From Methylocapsa palsarum (lineage in GTDB: Bacteria > Pseudomonadota > Alphaproteobacteria > Rhizobiales > Beijerinckiaceae), in assembly GCF_900114285.1 (NCBI RefSeq), contig NZ_FOSN01000001.1:62001-126000 (forward strand): a DNA stretch of 64,000 bases. The letters are read 5' to 3'. A program made the translations under genes and the position numbers. Shown here one piece after another: positions 17,647-26,703 of this stretch. Under the pieces are notes generated by a model that ran no database searches, was not told the DNA's origin, and worked only from the letters and a program-made list of their open reading frames with translations. The first letter of the stretch is position 1. Every line of letters begins with the position of its first letter.

Positions 17647-18477
17647 CTAATGCGATGTCGGGGCGATGGCCAAAACCGCGGCGTCCAATTGCCCGACCAG
17701 CTTTGGATCAAGCGCCAGAGCTTCGGCGAGACTGTTCAGGAAAGCCTTCTCCGGAGCGCTCTCCGCGACGAGATGGGCGGCGGTGTACGCCTGCAACGCC
17801 AATTCCTTTGACGAACCGACGCCCAACGCGATGTCCGCGACCGTCGAGGGACGCGCGATCTCAGCGTCAAGAAATTCGGCGGCTTGCGGGTTGAGGCCGC
17901 CCTCCTTCAATTCGCCGAGAATCCTCGCCCGCTGGGCGGGATCCACCACCCCGTCGGCGGCGGCGGTCGCGATCATGGCGCGAACGAGGAGCAGGGCCGA
18001 ATCGTTGGAATGCGCCGTTTCCGCGAAGCCGGACCCTTCGGGAGCGCTGGTCAGCTGTTCAAGCCCCGGAACGCCTTCGGTCAACGGGCGGCCCGCCTGA
18101 TAATTTTGGAACGCTTTATAAGCAATCCCGCCGATCGCCGCGAGGCCGCCGAGCTTGACCGCTCCGCCGGTCACCGCCCGCCCGCCCCTGGTGCCAAGAA
18201 GCACCGCCGCCAAGCCGCCAAGAGCTGCGACCGCGCCCAACGGATTTTGATCGACCACATCCTTCGCCTTGCCGACATAGCCGGCGGCCTCGGTGCCTTC
18301 CAGACGATCCTTCGCCTGGCCGAGGGCCCCGGACACCGCCGCGGCGGCGCTGTTCGCCGCCTCGCTCGCGGCCTGCTTGCCGCGCTCCAGAGCATCCGCC
18401 GCGGCCGCCGCGGGATCGCGGCCCGAACCGGGAACCCCGCCGGTGAGCACGTTCAAGAGTTCCTTTGCGTCAAACAT
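17647..18477 (-). CDS. DUF533 (YebE-like) TerB-fold membrane protein
   Basis: This 276 aa protein has an Ala-rich N-terminal helix region, a hydrophobic Gly-rich stretch (LGAVAALGGLAAVLLGTRGG) and a C-terminal all-helical TerB-like domain (LLLVRAMIATAAADGVVDPAQRARIL). This order defines the DUF533/YebE inner-membrane family of unknown function. The ATG at 18477 is preferred to a GTG at 18486 because GGAG lies eight bases before it. Divergent from rpoE. Confidence 0.8.
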   Translation of the reverse strand: MFDAKELLNVLTGGVPGSGRDPAAAAADALERGKQAASEAANSAAAAVSGALGQAKDRLEGTEAAGYVGKAKDVVDQNPLGAVAALGGLAAVLLGTRGGRAVTGGAVKLGGLAAIGGIAYKAFQNYQAGRPLTEGVPGLEQLTSAPEGSGFAETAHSNDSALLLVRAMIATAAADGVVDPAQRARILGELKEGGLNPQAAEFLDAEIARPSTVADIALGVGSSKELALQAYTAAHLVAESAPEKAFLNSLAEALALDPKLVGQLDAAVLAIAPTSH

Positions 18478-18862
18478 GGCTGTCACTCCAAAAATTTGGA
18501 AATGCTGGATGAACGTTGGCGCTCGAACGGGCCCGGCTTAAGCACAGCGCCTGCGATCGACCACTCTTGCTCAGATAGTGATCAACGCGGGACTTAGCAA
18601 AGTTTGGCGACGAATTGCCGACAGCTGGCGGCGGCGAAGGCGGCTGGCCGATGATCCGCCGCGCCCCGCCCCGCGTATCATGGCCATGGCGTCGTCACTT
18701 TTGCTTTTCGGACCTCTCGATTACCGCATGTTTGGACATGGCGCGCTTGTGCGCCGGGGTTCGCGTGGTGTAGGAGCGGCGAAAGCCCATAGTCGGAATT
18801 CAACGGTGCAAACGCCGTCGACCAAAAGCAAGACGCCTTCAGACGCTCCGGAAGCGGTTCGG

Positions 18863-19408
18863 ATGGCTGAGCGATTAGTCGCGATTGGCCGGTCCGGCGA
18901 TCGCGAAGCCTTCGCGGCGCTCTTTGAATATTACGCCCCTCGGCTCAAGGCGTACCTGCTGCGGGCCGCCCGCGACCCCTCGATCGCCGACGAGGTGATG
19001 CAGGAAACAATGGTCATGGTCTGGCGGAAGGCGGCCCAATACGATCCGGCGAAGGCGTCCGCGGCCACCTGGATTTTCACCATAGCCCGAAATCTCCGCA
19101 TCGACGCGTTCCGGCGCGGCCGGCGGCCCGAGATCGATCCAAGCGATCCGGCGTTGGTCCCGGAAATGGACCTGCCGGCCGATCAGGCGATCGTCCGCCA
19201 GGAAGCAGAATCCGGTTTGCGCAAGGCGATGGCCGCCCTGTCCGAGACCGAACAGCAGCTGCTGCAACTGGCCTTTTACGAGGACCTGTCGCACAGCTCC
19301 ATCGCCGCCCGGCTCGGGGTTCCGCTCGGCACGGTAAAATCCCGGATCAGGATGACGTTCGCAAAACTGCGTTCGTCTCTGGAAAAGTCAGAGGATGAGG
19401 GACGATGA
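18863..19408 (+). CDS. rpoE: ECF sigma factor, RpoE/ECF11-like
   Basis: This 181 aa product has sigma-70 regions 2 (AFAALFEYYAPRLKAYLL; WIFTIARNLRIDAFRRG) and 4 (LSETEQQLLQLAFYEDLSHSSIAARLGVPLGTVKSRI). The sequence and the ChrR gene that follows fit the ECF11 group, which in Rhodobacter controls the singlet-oxygen response. The frame is open upstream to 18578 and a GTG at 18806 is a second candidate start; the ATG at 18863 gives the usual length. It overlaps chrR by ATGA. I could not identify an autoregulatory promoter with confidence. Confidence 0.9.
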   Translation: MAERLVAIGRSGDREAFAALFEYYAPRLKAYLLRAARDPSIADEVMQETMVMVWRKAAQYDPAKASAATWIFTIARNLRIDAFRRGRRPEIDPSDPALVPEMDLPADQAIVRQEAESGLRKAMAALSETEQQLLQLAFYEDLSHSSIAARLGVPLGTVKSRIRMTFAKLRSSLEKSEDEGR

Positions 19409-20067
19409 GCATCCGTCATCACGTCAGCGACGATCTTCTCGTCAGTTATGCGGCCGGAAGCCTGTCCGAAGGCTGGAGCCTTCTTGTCGCGACTCATCTC
19501 GCCCTTTGCCCGCGTTGCCGCAGCCGCAACCGGTCGGCTGAGGCCATTGGCGGCTGGATGCTGGACTGCGCCGGGGCCGAGCCCGTGGCCACGGGGAGTC
19601 TCGCAAGCGTCATGGCCCGCATCACAGACGCAAACCCGCTGCAATCTCAGCAACGCGGGTGCGCGGAAAGCACGCCATGCTCTCATGATCTGCCCGAACC
19701 CCTGCGCGGATACGCCGGGGGCGAGCTTGCCGAACTCGGCTGGCGTCGTGTCGGGTTCACCGCCGCGCGCGTCGAGATCAAGACCGGCGATCCTGAAACG
19801 CAGGTCCGATTGCTGCGCTTCCCTCCGGGGATGGAGGTGCCCGAACACGGCCACGGCGGCCGCGAGCTGACCCTGATATTGTTCGGGAGCCTTCACGACG
19901 GCGGCTGCGTTTTTGAGCGCGGCGACGTCGCCGACGTGGACGAAACCGTCGAGCACACGCCAAAGGCTGGCCCCGAGACCGGATGCGTTTGCCTCGCGGT
20001 GACCAACTCGCCCTTGCGGTTCCGCAGCCTCGCCTTGCGTCTCGTCCGGCCTATCCTGGGGATCTAG
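19405..20067 (+). CDS. chrR: ChrR family anti-sigma factor (zinc anti-sigma domain plus cupin)
   Basis: This 220 aa protein has an N-terminal zinc-binding anti-sigma domain with H6, H31, C35 and C38, the same ligand positions as Rhodobacter sphaeroides ChrR. The C-terminal cupin carries H148, H150, E154 (PEHGHGGRELT) and H184, matching the second metal site. ChrR holds RpoE inactive and releases it on singlet oxygen or related damage. The ATGA overlap with rpoE makes the pair a translationally coupled unit. Confidence 0.93.
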   Translation: MSIRHHVSDDLLVSYAAGSLSEGWSLLVATHLALCPRCRSRNRSAEAIGGWMLDCAGAEPVATGSLASVMARITDANPLQSQQRGCAESTPCSHDLPEPLRGYAGGELAELGWRRVGFTAARVEIKTGDPETQVRLLRFPPGMEVPEHGHGGRELTLILFGSLHDGGCVFERGDVADVDETVEHTPKAGPETGCVCLAVTNSPLRFRSLALRLVRPILGI

Positions 20068-20232
20068 CCCGAACGACGGACCCGTTCGGCTCGCCGGGCC
20101 TGCGCCTCCCGATGCTCAGATCGGTAAAGCGGCGGCGGCGGTTCTCGCCGGCAAGCGGAGCACAGGGCGCTCCGCTGATTGAGCTCGGACGGATTTCGCT
20201 CCCCCATCAGAGACGGGAAAGGACCTCAGCTC

Positions 20233-20346
20233 GAGCATATTCCGATTGGATTGAATTCATCCCATCGACAAGAACATGCTCAAGTCTTTGACTCTGGAAC
20301 GGTTTCTGATCGATCGCATGACTCCATGCGATCGGAAAGCGCTCTA
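20233..20346 (-). repeat. MITE-like element, copy 4
   Basis: This complete copy is in minus orientation, beginning GAGCATATTCCGATTGG on the plus strand and ending in GCGCTCTA. The terminal CTA is the complement of the TAG stop codon of ftfL, so the element directly follows the coding end of that gene. Confidence 0.85.
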
Positions 20347-22020
20347 AAACAGGCCGACGACCTTACCCTGTTCGTCGAGGTCGATCTTGACCGCGGACGG
20401 CACCTTGGGCAGCCCAGGCATCGTCATGACGTCGCCGCAGACGAGAACGATGAATTCGGCGCCGGCGGCGAGGCGCACCTCGCGAATGTTGATCTCGTGG
20501 CCGGACGGCGCACCGCGAAGCTTCTGATCCGTCGAGAACGAATATTGCGTCTTTGCGATGCAGACCGGATAATGGCCGTAGCCGGCGTCCTGCAGCTTCT
20601 TGATCTGATTTCTGATCTTGAGGTCCGCCGTGACCTCGCTGGCTCCATAGAGCTTTTTCGCGATGGCCGTGACCTTGTCCCACAACGTCGCGTCGTCTTC
20701 GTAGACGAACCGGAAATCGCTGGGCGTCTTATCGATGAGATCGACGACCGTTCGCGCAAGGTCGACGGCGCCCTTGCCTCCTTCGGCCCAGTGGCGGCAC
20801 ACGACCACCGGCGCTTCATGATGCGCCAGTTTCTTTTTGAGCAGGTCGATTTCAGCGTCTGTATCGAACGTGAAATGATTGATCGCGACGATGCAGGGCA
20901 GCCCGAAATGGTTGCGGATATTGTTGACGTGGCGTTCGAGATTGGCGATTCCGTCCGCGAGCGCTGCAAGGTTTTCGGTGTTGAGTTCCTTGAGGTCGGC
21001 GCCGCCGTGATATTTGAGCGCCCGGATGGTCGCAACGATCACGGCCGCCTGCGGGCGCAGTCCGGATTTCCGGCATTTGATGTCGACGAACTTCTCCGCG
21101 CCGAGGTCGGCGCCAAATCCCGCCTCCGTGACGACATAGTCGGAGAGTTTCAGCGCGGTCTTGGTGGCGAGGACCGAGTTGCAGCCATGCGCAATGTTGG
21201 CGAACGGGCCGCCATGGATGAAGGCGGGATTGTTTTCGAGCGTTTGCACGAGATTGGGCTGCAAGGCGTTCTTCAAAAGCACGGCCATCGCGCCATGGGC
21301 GTGCAGATCCGCGGCGAGAATCGGCTTTTGCTCCCTGGTGTAGCCGACGACGATCTTGCCGAGTCTCTCCTTGAGATCCTTGATCGAGGTGGCGAGGCAG
21401 AAGATCGCCATGATTTCCGAGGCCACGACTATGTCGAAACCGTCCTGCCGCGGAAAGCCGTTGCCGACGCCGCCGAGGCCGACGACGATGTCCCGGAGCG
21501 CTCTGTCGTTCATATCCACGACGCGCTTCCAGGCGATCCGCCTGATGTCGAAACCGAGTTCGTTGCCGTGGTGAATGTGATTGTCGATCATCGCGGAGAG
21601 AAGATTATGCGCGAGGCCGATGGCGCCGAAGTCGCCTGTGAAATGAAGGTTGATGTCCTCCATCGGGACGACTTGCGCGTGGCCGCCGCCCGCCGCGCCG
21701 CCCTTCATCCCGAACACCGGACCAAGCGAAGGTTCGCGAAGACAGATCGAGGCTTTCTTGCCGATCAGATTCAGCGCGTCGCCGAGGCCGACGGTGGTCG
21801 TCGTTTTGCCCTCGCCCGCCGGAGTCGGGCTGATGGCGGTGACGAGGATGAGCTTGCCGTCCGGCCTGTCGGCGAGACTTTCGATGTAGTCCAGCGATAT
21901 CTTGGCCTTGTAGTGCCCGTAAGGCTCAAGATATTCATCGTCAATGCCCAGCTTTTCTTTCGCCAGCTGCGTAATCCGCTGCATGTTGGCTTGCTGGGCG
22001 ATTTCGATGTCCGTGGACAT
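20344..22020 (-). CDS. ftfL: Formate--tetrahydrofolate ligase
   Basis: This 558 aa protein is of family length, with the ATP-binding loop TPAGEGKTT (residues 66-74) and the long conserved block containing [21 protein letters not shown] (split here by description only). It joins formate to tetrahydrofolate at the cost of ATP. In serine-cycle methylotrophs this enzyme links formate from the H4MPT branch to assimilation. GGAGG precedes the ATG by six bases. It is the last gene of a minus-strand run gck-sgaA-hprA-ftfL. Its stop codon is supplied by a repeat element. Confidence 0.97.
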   Translation of the reverse strand: MSTDIEIAQQANMQRITQLAKEKLGIDDEYLEPYGHYKAKISLDYIESLADRPDGKLILVTAISPTPAGEGKTTTTVGLGDALNLIGKKASICLREPSLGPVFGMKGGAAGGGHAQVVPMEDINLHFTGDFGAIGLAHNLLSAMIDNHIHHGNELGFDIRRIAWKRVVDMNDRALRDIVVGLGGVGNGFPRQDGFDIVVASEIMAIFCLATSIKDLKERLGKIVVGYTREQKPILAADLHAHGAMAVLLKNALQPNLVQTLENNPAFIHGGPFANIAHGCNSVLATKTALKLSDYVVTEAGFGADLGAEKFVDIKCRKSGLRPQAAVIVATIRALKYHGGADLKELNTENLAALADGIANLERHVNNIRNHFGLPCIVAINHFTFDTDAEIDLLKKKLAHHEAPVVVCRHWAEGGKGAVDLARTVVDLIDKTPSDFRFVYEDDATLWDKVTAIAKKLYGASEVTADLKIRNQIKKLQDAGYGHYPVCIAKTQYSFSTDQKLRGAPSGHEINIREVRLAAGAEFIVLVCGDVMTMPGLPKVPSAVKIDLDEQGKVVGLF

Positions 22021-22080
22021 ACTTTTTTCCTCCGCTACAGATGAGTCTCAAGCCCGAATTCACGTTTCGGCGTCTGCGTC

Positions 22081-23022
22081 CTAGGCCTCGACGACGTTTT
22101 GCGGCTTGCCGGCGGCGAACGCCTCGACGTTGTCGATCAGTTGATCGGCGAGGATCTGCATCGCCTCTTTGCTGGCCCACGCGACATGCGGGGTGATGAT
22201 CAAATTCGGCAGCCGCAGATCGAGCAGTATGTTGCCTTGTTTGGGCGGCTCGACCGTGAGCACGTCGAATCCGGCTCCTCCGATCACGCCTTCGGTCAGG
22301 GCTTCGGCGAGCGCCGCCTCGTCAACGAGGCCGCCGCGGCCGGTGTTGATCAGGATCGCGTCCCGCTTCATCAGCCGCAGCTCGCGCGGGCCGATCATGT
22401 TTTTCGTTTCGGGCGTCAACGGCGCATGCAACGTGATGATGTCGCTTTCGCGCAGCAAGGTCTCGAGATCGACGAGGCCCGGCTGCGGGAATACGTCATA
22501 GGGCAGCACTTTCATGCCGAAGGCTTCGGCGATGCGCGCCACTCCCTTGCCGAGCGCGCCGTAGCCTACGATTCCCATCGTCGAACCGCGCATGTCGCGG
22601 ATCGGATGGTCGAAGAAACAGAACTGGTCGGCTTCCTGCCACTTGCCGGCGCGCACGTCGTCGCGATAGGCGACGATGTTGCGCCGTAACGCGAACGCGA
22701 GCGCAAAGACATGTTCGGGAACCGTGTTGAACGCGTAATTGCGGATGTTGGAGACGACAATGCCGCGCGCCTTGCAATAGGCCTTGTCGACGACATCCGT
22801 GCCGGTCGCGGCGACCGCGATCAATTTGAGATCCGGAAGCTGCGCGAGGGTCGCCTCGCGCATCGGCACCTTATTGATAATGGCGATGGTCGCGCCCTTC
22901 AGACGGTCGACGATCTCCCCGGGGGCGGTGACCTGATAGTCCTTGTAGGTGTTTGCAAAATTCGGCGCCCTCACGTTTGCGTCGAGGGTCGAGCGGTCGA
23001 GAAAAACAATCGAATGTTGCAC
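22081..23022 (-). CDS. hprA: Hydroxypyruvate reductase (NAD-dependent, serine cycle)
   Basis: This 313 aa D-2-hydroxyacid dehydrogenase has nucleotide motif GYGALG (153-158) and catalytic R229, E258 and H279. It reduces hydroxypyruvate to glycerate between SgaA and glycerate kinase. The GTG at 23022 is chosen because it gives the N-terminus MQHSIVFLDRSTLD, matching HprA of Methylobacterium; the open frame upstream reads as non-coding. It is 60 bp upstream of ftfL. Confidence 0.94.
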   Translation of the reverse strand: MQHSIVFLDRSTLDANVRAPNFANTYKDYQVTAPGEIVDRLKGATIAIINKVPMREATLAQLPDLKLIAVAATGTDVVDKAYCKARGIVVSNIRNYAFNTVPEHVFALAFALRRNIVAYRDDVRAGKWQEADQFCFFDHPIRDMRGSTMGIVGYGALGKGVARIAEAFGMKVLPYDVFPQPGLVDLETLLRESDIITLHAPLTPETKNMIGPRELRLMKRDAILINTGRGGLVDEAALAEALTEGVIGGAGFDVLTVEPPKQGNILLDLRLPNLIITPHVAWASKEAMQILADQLIDNVEAFAAGKPQNVVEA

Positions 23023-23079
23023 GGTGATGTCGCTCTCTGAACGTTTGCCGGGATGTTGTTCGCCGCCGCGCCTGCGAAG

Positions 23080-23105
23080 ATTTGCGAAAATTTGCGGTAA
23101 TTTGC
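23080..23105. promoter_or_regulatory. Helically phased ATTTGC triplet upstream of hprA
   Basis: ATTTGC begins at 23080, 23090 and 23100, exactly one helical turn apart, about 60-85 bp upstream of the hprA GTG. Such phasing suits cooperative binding of a regulator, but could be chance microduplication like others in this window. Confidence 0.35.
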
Positions 23106-23215
23106 AATGAGACGCCCCATGAGGCGCCGGTGTCGAGGCCGCGCGACGCCAGGATCTTTGTCCTGGCGCGCTCGTCGTCAATCATTTCGAACTCGCGCCT
23201 TTTGACCGGCGCCAT

Positions 23216-23267
23216 GTCTCGTTTAGGCAGGTCTCGATTGAGGAGGCCAAGTCTCGATTTAGCTCAG
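23216..23267. repeat. GTCTCG(A/T)TT direct repeats
   Basis: Three copies of GTCTCG followed by TTTAGG, ATTGAGG or ATTTAGC start at 23216, 23231 and 23251 in the sgaA-hprA spacer. Confidence 0.65.
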
Positions 23268-23397
23268 TCGCGCGAGCCGAAAAGGCTCTCGACACGGGCC
23301 TCGCCACGCGATTTTATGAGCGCTCGAGGCGCGCCAAAAATTTCCGGCGCGCCTTGAGGCTCTATTTCGCGAGCGTGCGTCCCGAATCTCGCCTGGC

Positions 23398-24594
23398 TCA
23401 GGCGGCGGACTTCTTTTCGCCGACCGCATTGGAGGCGCGGAAGTGAGTCTGCGCGGCGGCGACGCCGCTGCCGAGCTTCACATCGATTCCGTTGTCCGCC
23501 ATCGCCATCTCGGCGCCCGCGAGCGCCCCAAGAACCATGAGTTCGTTGAGATCGCCAAGGTGACCGATACGGAACACTTTGCCGGCCACCTGGGACAGAC
23601 CGGCCCCGAGGGAGATGTTATACCGGCGGTAGCCCGTGGAGATCACGTCCGCGCCGTTGATTCCCGGCGGCGTCAGGATCGCCGTCACCGTGTCGGAATC
23701 CCACTTTGCTTCCTTGGCGCAGGTCTTGAGGCCCCACGCCTTGACCGCAGCGCGCACGCCGCCGGCAAGGTGGTGATGGCGGGCGAACACGTTCTCGAGG
23801 CCTTCCTCGAACAGAATCTTGAGCGCTTCGCGCAGGCCGTAAAGCATCGGGAGCGCCGGGGTGTAGGGGAAATAACCGGTCGCGTTGGCCTTGGTCATGT
23901 CGTCGAAATCGAAATAGACGCGCTTCAGCTGCGCGGTCTTCGAGGCGGCGAGCGCCTTCGGGCTGGCGCAAACAAAGCCAAGTCCCGCCGGAAGCATAAG
24001 CCCCTTCTGCGATCCCGCGATGGCAAGGTCGACGCGCCATTCGTCGGCGCGGAAATCAAGGCTCGCGATCGAGCTGACGCCATCGACATAGAGCAGCGCG
24101 GGATGGCCCGCCGCGTCCATGGCCTTGCGGACCGCGCCGATGTCGCTGGTCACGCCGGTGGCGGTCTCGTTGTGGACCGCGAGGACGGCCTTGATCTGAT
24201 GCGATTTGTCGGCGCGCAGGATCTCTTCGATCTTGTCGGGCTTGACGCCGGTGCCCCATTCTTCCTCGAGAACCTGAACGTCGAGGCCGTGCCGCTGGGC
24301 GAGATCAATCCAGAGGTGGCTGAACTGGCCGAAACGGGAGGCGAGCACCTTGTCGCCGGGCGAGAGGGTGTTGGTCAGCGCCGATTCCCAGGCGCCTGTG
24401 CCCGAGGAAGGAAAGATAAAAACCTGTCCGTCGGTCGTCTTGAAGACTTTCTTCAATTCCTGAAATAAAGGCAGAGTCAGTTCGGGAAATTTGGGGGACC
24501 GATGGTCCTCCATCGGCACCACCATGGCCCGCGTAACGCGGTCGGGGACATTGGTCGGTCCGGGGACAAAAAGAAAGTGTCGGCCCGCCATCAT
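23398..24594 (-). CDS. sgaA: Serine--glyoxylate aminotransferase
   Basis: This 398 aa fold-type I aminotransferase opens with FLFVPGPTNVPDRV, the typical start of the class V serine/alanine-glyoxylate group. The PLP lysine is K197 in AIAGSQKGL. It converts serine and glyoxylate to hydroxypyruvate and glycine in the serine cycle. Two consecutive ATGs follow a GGAGAATGA ribosome site. It lies between gck and hprA, all minus strand. Confidence 0.96.
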   Translation of the reverse strand: MMAGRHFLFVPGPTNVPDRVTRAMVVPMEDHRSPKFPELTLPLFQELKKVFKTTDGQVFIFPSSGTGAWESALTNTLSPGDKVLASRFGQFSHLWIDLAQRHGLDVQVLEEEWGTGVKPDKIEEILRADKSHQIKAVLAVHNETATGVTSDIGAVRKAMDAAGHPALLYVDGVSSIASLDFRADEWRVDLAIAGSQKGLMLPAGLGFVCASPKALAASKTAQLKRVYFDFDDMTKANATGYFPYTPALPMLYGLREALKILFEEGLENVFARHHHLAGGVRAAVKAWGLKTCAKEAKWDSDTVTAILTPPGINGADVISTGYRRYNISLGAGLSQVAGKVFRIGHLGDLNELMVLGALAGAEMAMADNGIDVKLGSGVAAAQTHFRASNAVGEKKSAA

Positions 24595-24739
24595 TCATTC
24601 TCCATCTTCGATAGCCATTTATTCGTTATCCACGATCACACTGACTAGCATAAGTCAATGCAGCGAGTCATCCGCCGGGGCCTCGCCCCGCGCAGGAATT
24701 TTAAGTCTGCCGCCGCCGGGTTCAGCGCCGGCGCGGCGG

Positions 24740-26005
24740 TCAGCGCTGGACCAGAATCGCGCGAAAATCGTTGACGTTCGTTCGCGTCGGACCCGTCACG
24801 ACGAGATCGCCGATCGCCGAAAAGAACCCATACCCATCGTTATCGGCGAGCTTCGCCTTGGCCTTGATTCCCTTCGCTTCGGCGCGGGCCAGACTGTCCG
24901 GGGCAAGGAGAGCCCCCGCATTGTCCTCGGTGCCGTCAATCCCGTCGGTGTCTCCGGCGAAGGCATGGACGCCCGGATGGCCGTCGAGGGCGACCCCGAG
25001 GGCCAGCAGAAACTCGGCGTTTCGGCCGCCGCGTCCCGTTCCGCGGACGGTGACGGTCGTCTCGCCGCCGGAGATCAGCACGCAAGGCGGCGCGATCGGC
25101 TGGCCGAAATCGTAGCTCTGGCGGCCGATCGCCGCATGAACAAGGGCGACGTCGCGCGCCTCGCCCTCGATGTCGCTGGCGAGAATGAGGGACGCCACGC
25201 CCGCGCGCCGCGCCGCCGCAGCGGCCGCTTCGAGCGACATTTGCGGCGTCGCAATGATGACGTTCTGGACCCCGGCGAGACGGGGATCGCCGGGCTTCAG
25301 GGTCTCGGACTGCGGCGATTCGAGATGAGCGCGCACATGCGCCGGCGCCCCGATCCCGTATTTCTCCAAAATCGCCAGCGCGTCGGAGGACGTCGTCGGG
25401 TCGGCCACCGTCGGACCCGAGGCGATGACGCAGGGATCGTCGCCCGGAACGTCGGAGATCAGCAGCGCGGCGACCCGGGCGGGAGCCGCCGCCGCCGCCA
25501 GCTTGCCGCCCTTGATCGCAGACAGGTGCTTGCGCACGCAGTTCATTTCGGAGATCGTCGCGCCGCTCTTCAGCAAAGCCTTGTTGATCCCCTGCTTGTC
25601 GGCCAGCGTCACGGCGGCCGCGGGCAACGCCAGCAAGGCGGAGCCGCCGCCCGAGATCAGGCAGAGAACCAGATCGTCCGGGGTCAGCCCCTGCACCATG
25701 GCGTAGATGCGCTCCGCCGCCTCGCGGCCCGCGGTATCCGGCACCGGATGCCCGGCCTCGACGATTTCGATGCGGCTGCACGGCGCGCCATGGCCGTAAC
25801 GGGTGACCACCAGACCTTCGAGCGGCCCGTCCCAATGATCCTCGACCGCCTTCGCCATCGCGCCCGCGGCCTTGCCGGCGCCGACGACAATGGTGCGCCC
25901 AAGCGGCTTTGGGGGCAGATGCGCGGGAAGACAAACGGCGGGCGAGGCCGCGCCGACCGCCGCGCTGAACATATCAAGGAGCAATTGCCGGGGATCAGAA
26001 ATCAT
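24740..26005 (-). CDS. gck: Glycerate 2-kinase (MOFRL type)
   Basis: This 421 aa member of the GckA/TtuD glycerate kinase family has a conserved ISGGGSALL segment (about residue 116), an N-terminal VVGAGKAAGAMA motif and a C-terminal MOFRL domain ending in DNDGYGFFSAIGDLVVTGPTRTNVND. It phosphorylates glycerate to 2-phosphoglycerate, which feeds Ppc through enolase. It is the first gene of the minus-strand serine-cycle run and divergent from mtkA, so the spacer at 26006-26703 should hold both promoters. Confidence 0.94.
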   Translation of the reverse strand: MISDPRQLLLDMFSAAVGAASPAVCLPAHLPPKPLGRTIVVGAGKAAGAMAKAVEDHWDGPLEGLVVTRYGHGAPCSRIEIVEAGHPVPDTAGREAAERIYAMVQGLTPDDLVLCLISGGGSALLALPAAAVTLADKQGINKALLKSGATISEMNCVRKHLSAIKGGKLAAAAAPARVAALLISDVPGDDPCVIASGPTVADPTTSSDALAILEKYGIGAPAHVRAHLESPQSETLKPGDPRLAGVQNVIIATPQMSLEAAAAAARRAGVASLILASDIEGEARDVALVHAAIGRQSYDFGQPIAPPCVLISGGETTVTVRGTGRGGRNAEFLLALGVALDGHPGVHAFAGDTDGIDGTEDNAGALLAPDSLARAEAKGIKAKAKLADNDGYGFFSAIGDLVVTGPTRTNVNDFRAILVQR

Positions 26006-26391
26006 GAGGATTTTTCCGCCTCATCTGGGCGCGGTGAGCAGGGATCGCCGAACGGGGCGGCGGAATTCGGGTGATGCGTCAACGAAAGGACGGCGTAGAA
26101 GAAAAATTTATCCCGGTCTGCGGCGTCCGGCAAAATGGAACCGCGCGCCGGCCTCGAAAAACGACAATCTTGTTTTTTTCCGCGCGTTGCCGTTATAACC
26201 GCGAATAATCGCGTTTCAACCGTTTTTCTCGCCGCTTCGTCAGGAAGGAGTCAGGCTCGGCGCCGACGCGGCGCGGGTCGACGGCAGACCGATAACGGCG
26301 AAGTCAATGGCGGCGAACTCGATGGCGGCGAAACGGCGCGCGCTCTTCATAGACCAAGCCGTCTCTCTAGTCATAGCTGTTCCTTTGATCC

Positions 26392-26437
26392 AAGCCGTTC
26401 TTCCTATCCAAGACGTTCCTCTCATCCAAACCTTTGC
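26392..26437. repeat. ATCCAAG-type 17-19 bp imperfect tandem repeat
   Basis: Units of the form ATCCAAGCCGTTCTTCCT, ATCCAAGACGTTCCTCTC and ATCCAAACCTTTGC follow one another; a weaker related unit (GACCAAGCCGTC) lies about 40 bp upstream. They sit in the mtkA upstream region. Confidence 0.7.
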
Positions 26438-26456
26438 AGATCATTGGTCGGATCCG

Positions 26457-26488
26457 TTGCAAGTCGCATTTGTTGCAAGTCGCATTTC
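26457..26488. repeat. 16 bp tandem duplication upstream of mtkA
   Basis: TTGCAAGTCGCATTT occurs at 26457-26471 and again at 26473-26487 with a 16 bp period and no mismatch in 15 bases. The lack of mismatches suggests a recent duplication. Confidence 0.85.
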
Positions 26489-26690
26489 AAGTGTCTATGC
26501 AAGCCGTCAACGGATGAGTTGATGCGTCCTGGAATTTTAAATAAGGTTTTCGGAAGCGCTCCGGATCCCGGTCGTCCCGCGCAAAACACTCGGACAACCG
26601 AACCAAGGGTTCAACAACAAGCCTGGGCGCGTCCGGCGAAATTTTAGTGAAAGTTTGAGTTCGCTTCTTGCGGAGCGGACAACAGAAGTC

Positions 26691-26703
26691 GGAGGAGGGG
26701 AAG
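26691..26703 (+). promoter_or_regulatory. Strong Shine-Dalgarno that decides the mtkA start
   Basis: GGAGGAGGGG at 26691-26700 lies eight bases (first GGAGG to codon) before the CTG at 26704. The only other in-frame start candidate between the preceding stop (TGA at 26656) and this point is a TTG at 26668 without a ribosome site, so the CTG is preferred. Confidence 0.7.

Larger units (their letters stand above)
23023..23397. other. hprA upstream region with phased repeats
   Basis: This 375 bp spacer between sgaA and hprA is long for genes otherwise arranged as an operon, so hprA-ftfL may have their own promoter here. It contains ATTTGC three times at exact 10 bp spacing and GTCTCG repeats. 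No gene is supported. Confidence 0.5.
26006..26703. other. Divergent gck/mtkA promoter region, repeat-rich
   Basis: This spacer of almost 700 bp separates the two arms of the serine-cycle locus. It contains several drifting tandem repeats and an exact 15 bp duplication. A plus-strand frame (26135-26647) crosses it, but its composition is that of translated repeats with no ribosome site. No RNA gene was recognised. Confidence 0.55.

Noticed and set aside
18578-18862. N-terminal extension of the ECF sigma factor (95 codons)
   Set aside because: Arg-rich, spacer-like translation; the ATG at 18863 gives the normal sigma factor length.
20179-22044. Plus-strand frame of 621 codons
   Set aside because: It is the exact antisense of ftfL, whose family motifs are all present.
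26135-26647. Plus-strand frame of 170 codons upstream of mtkA
   Set aside because: It translates the tandem repeats of the gck-mtkA spacer, lacks a ribosome site and ends before mtkA. It is more likely regulatory DNA.
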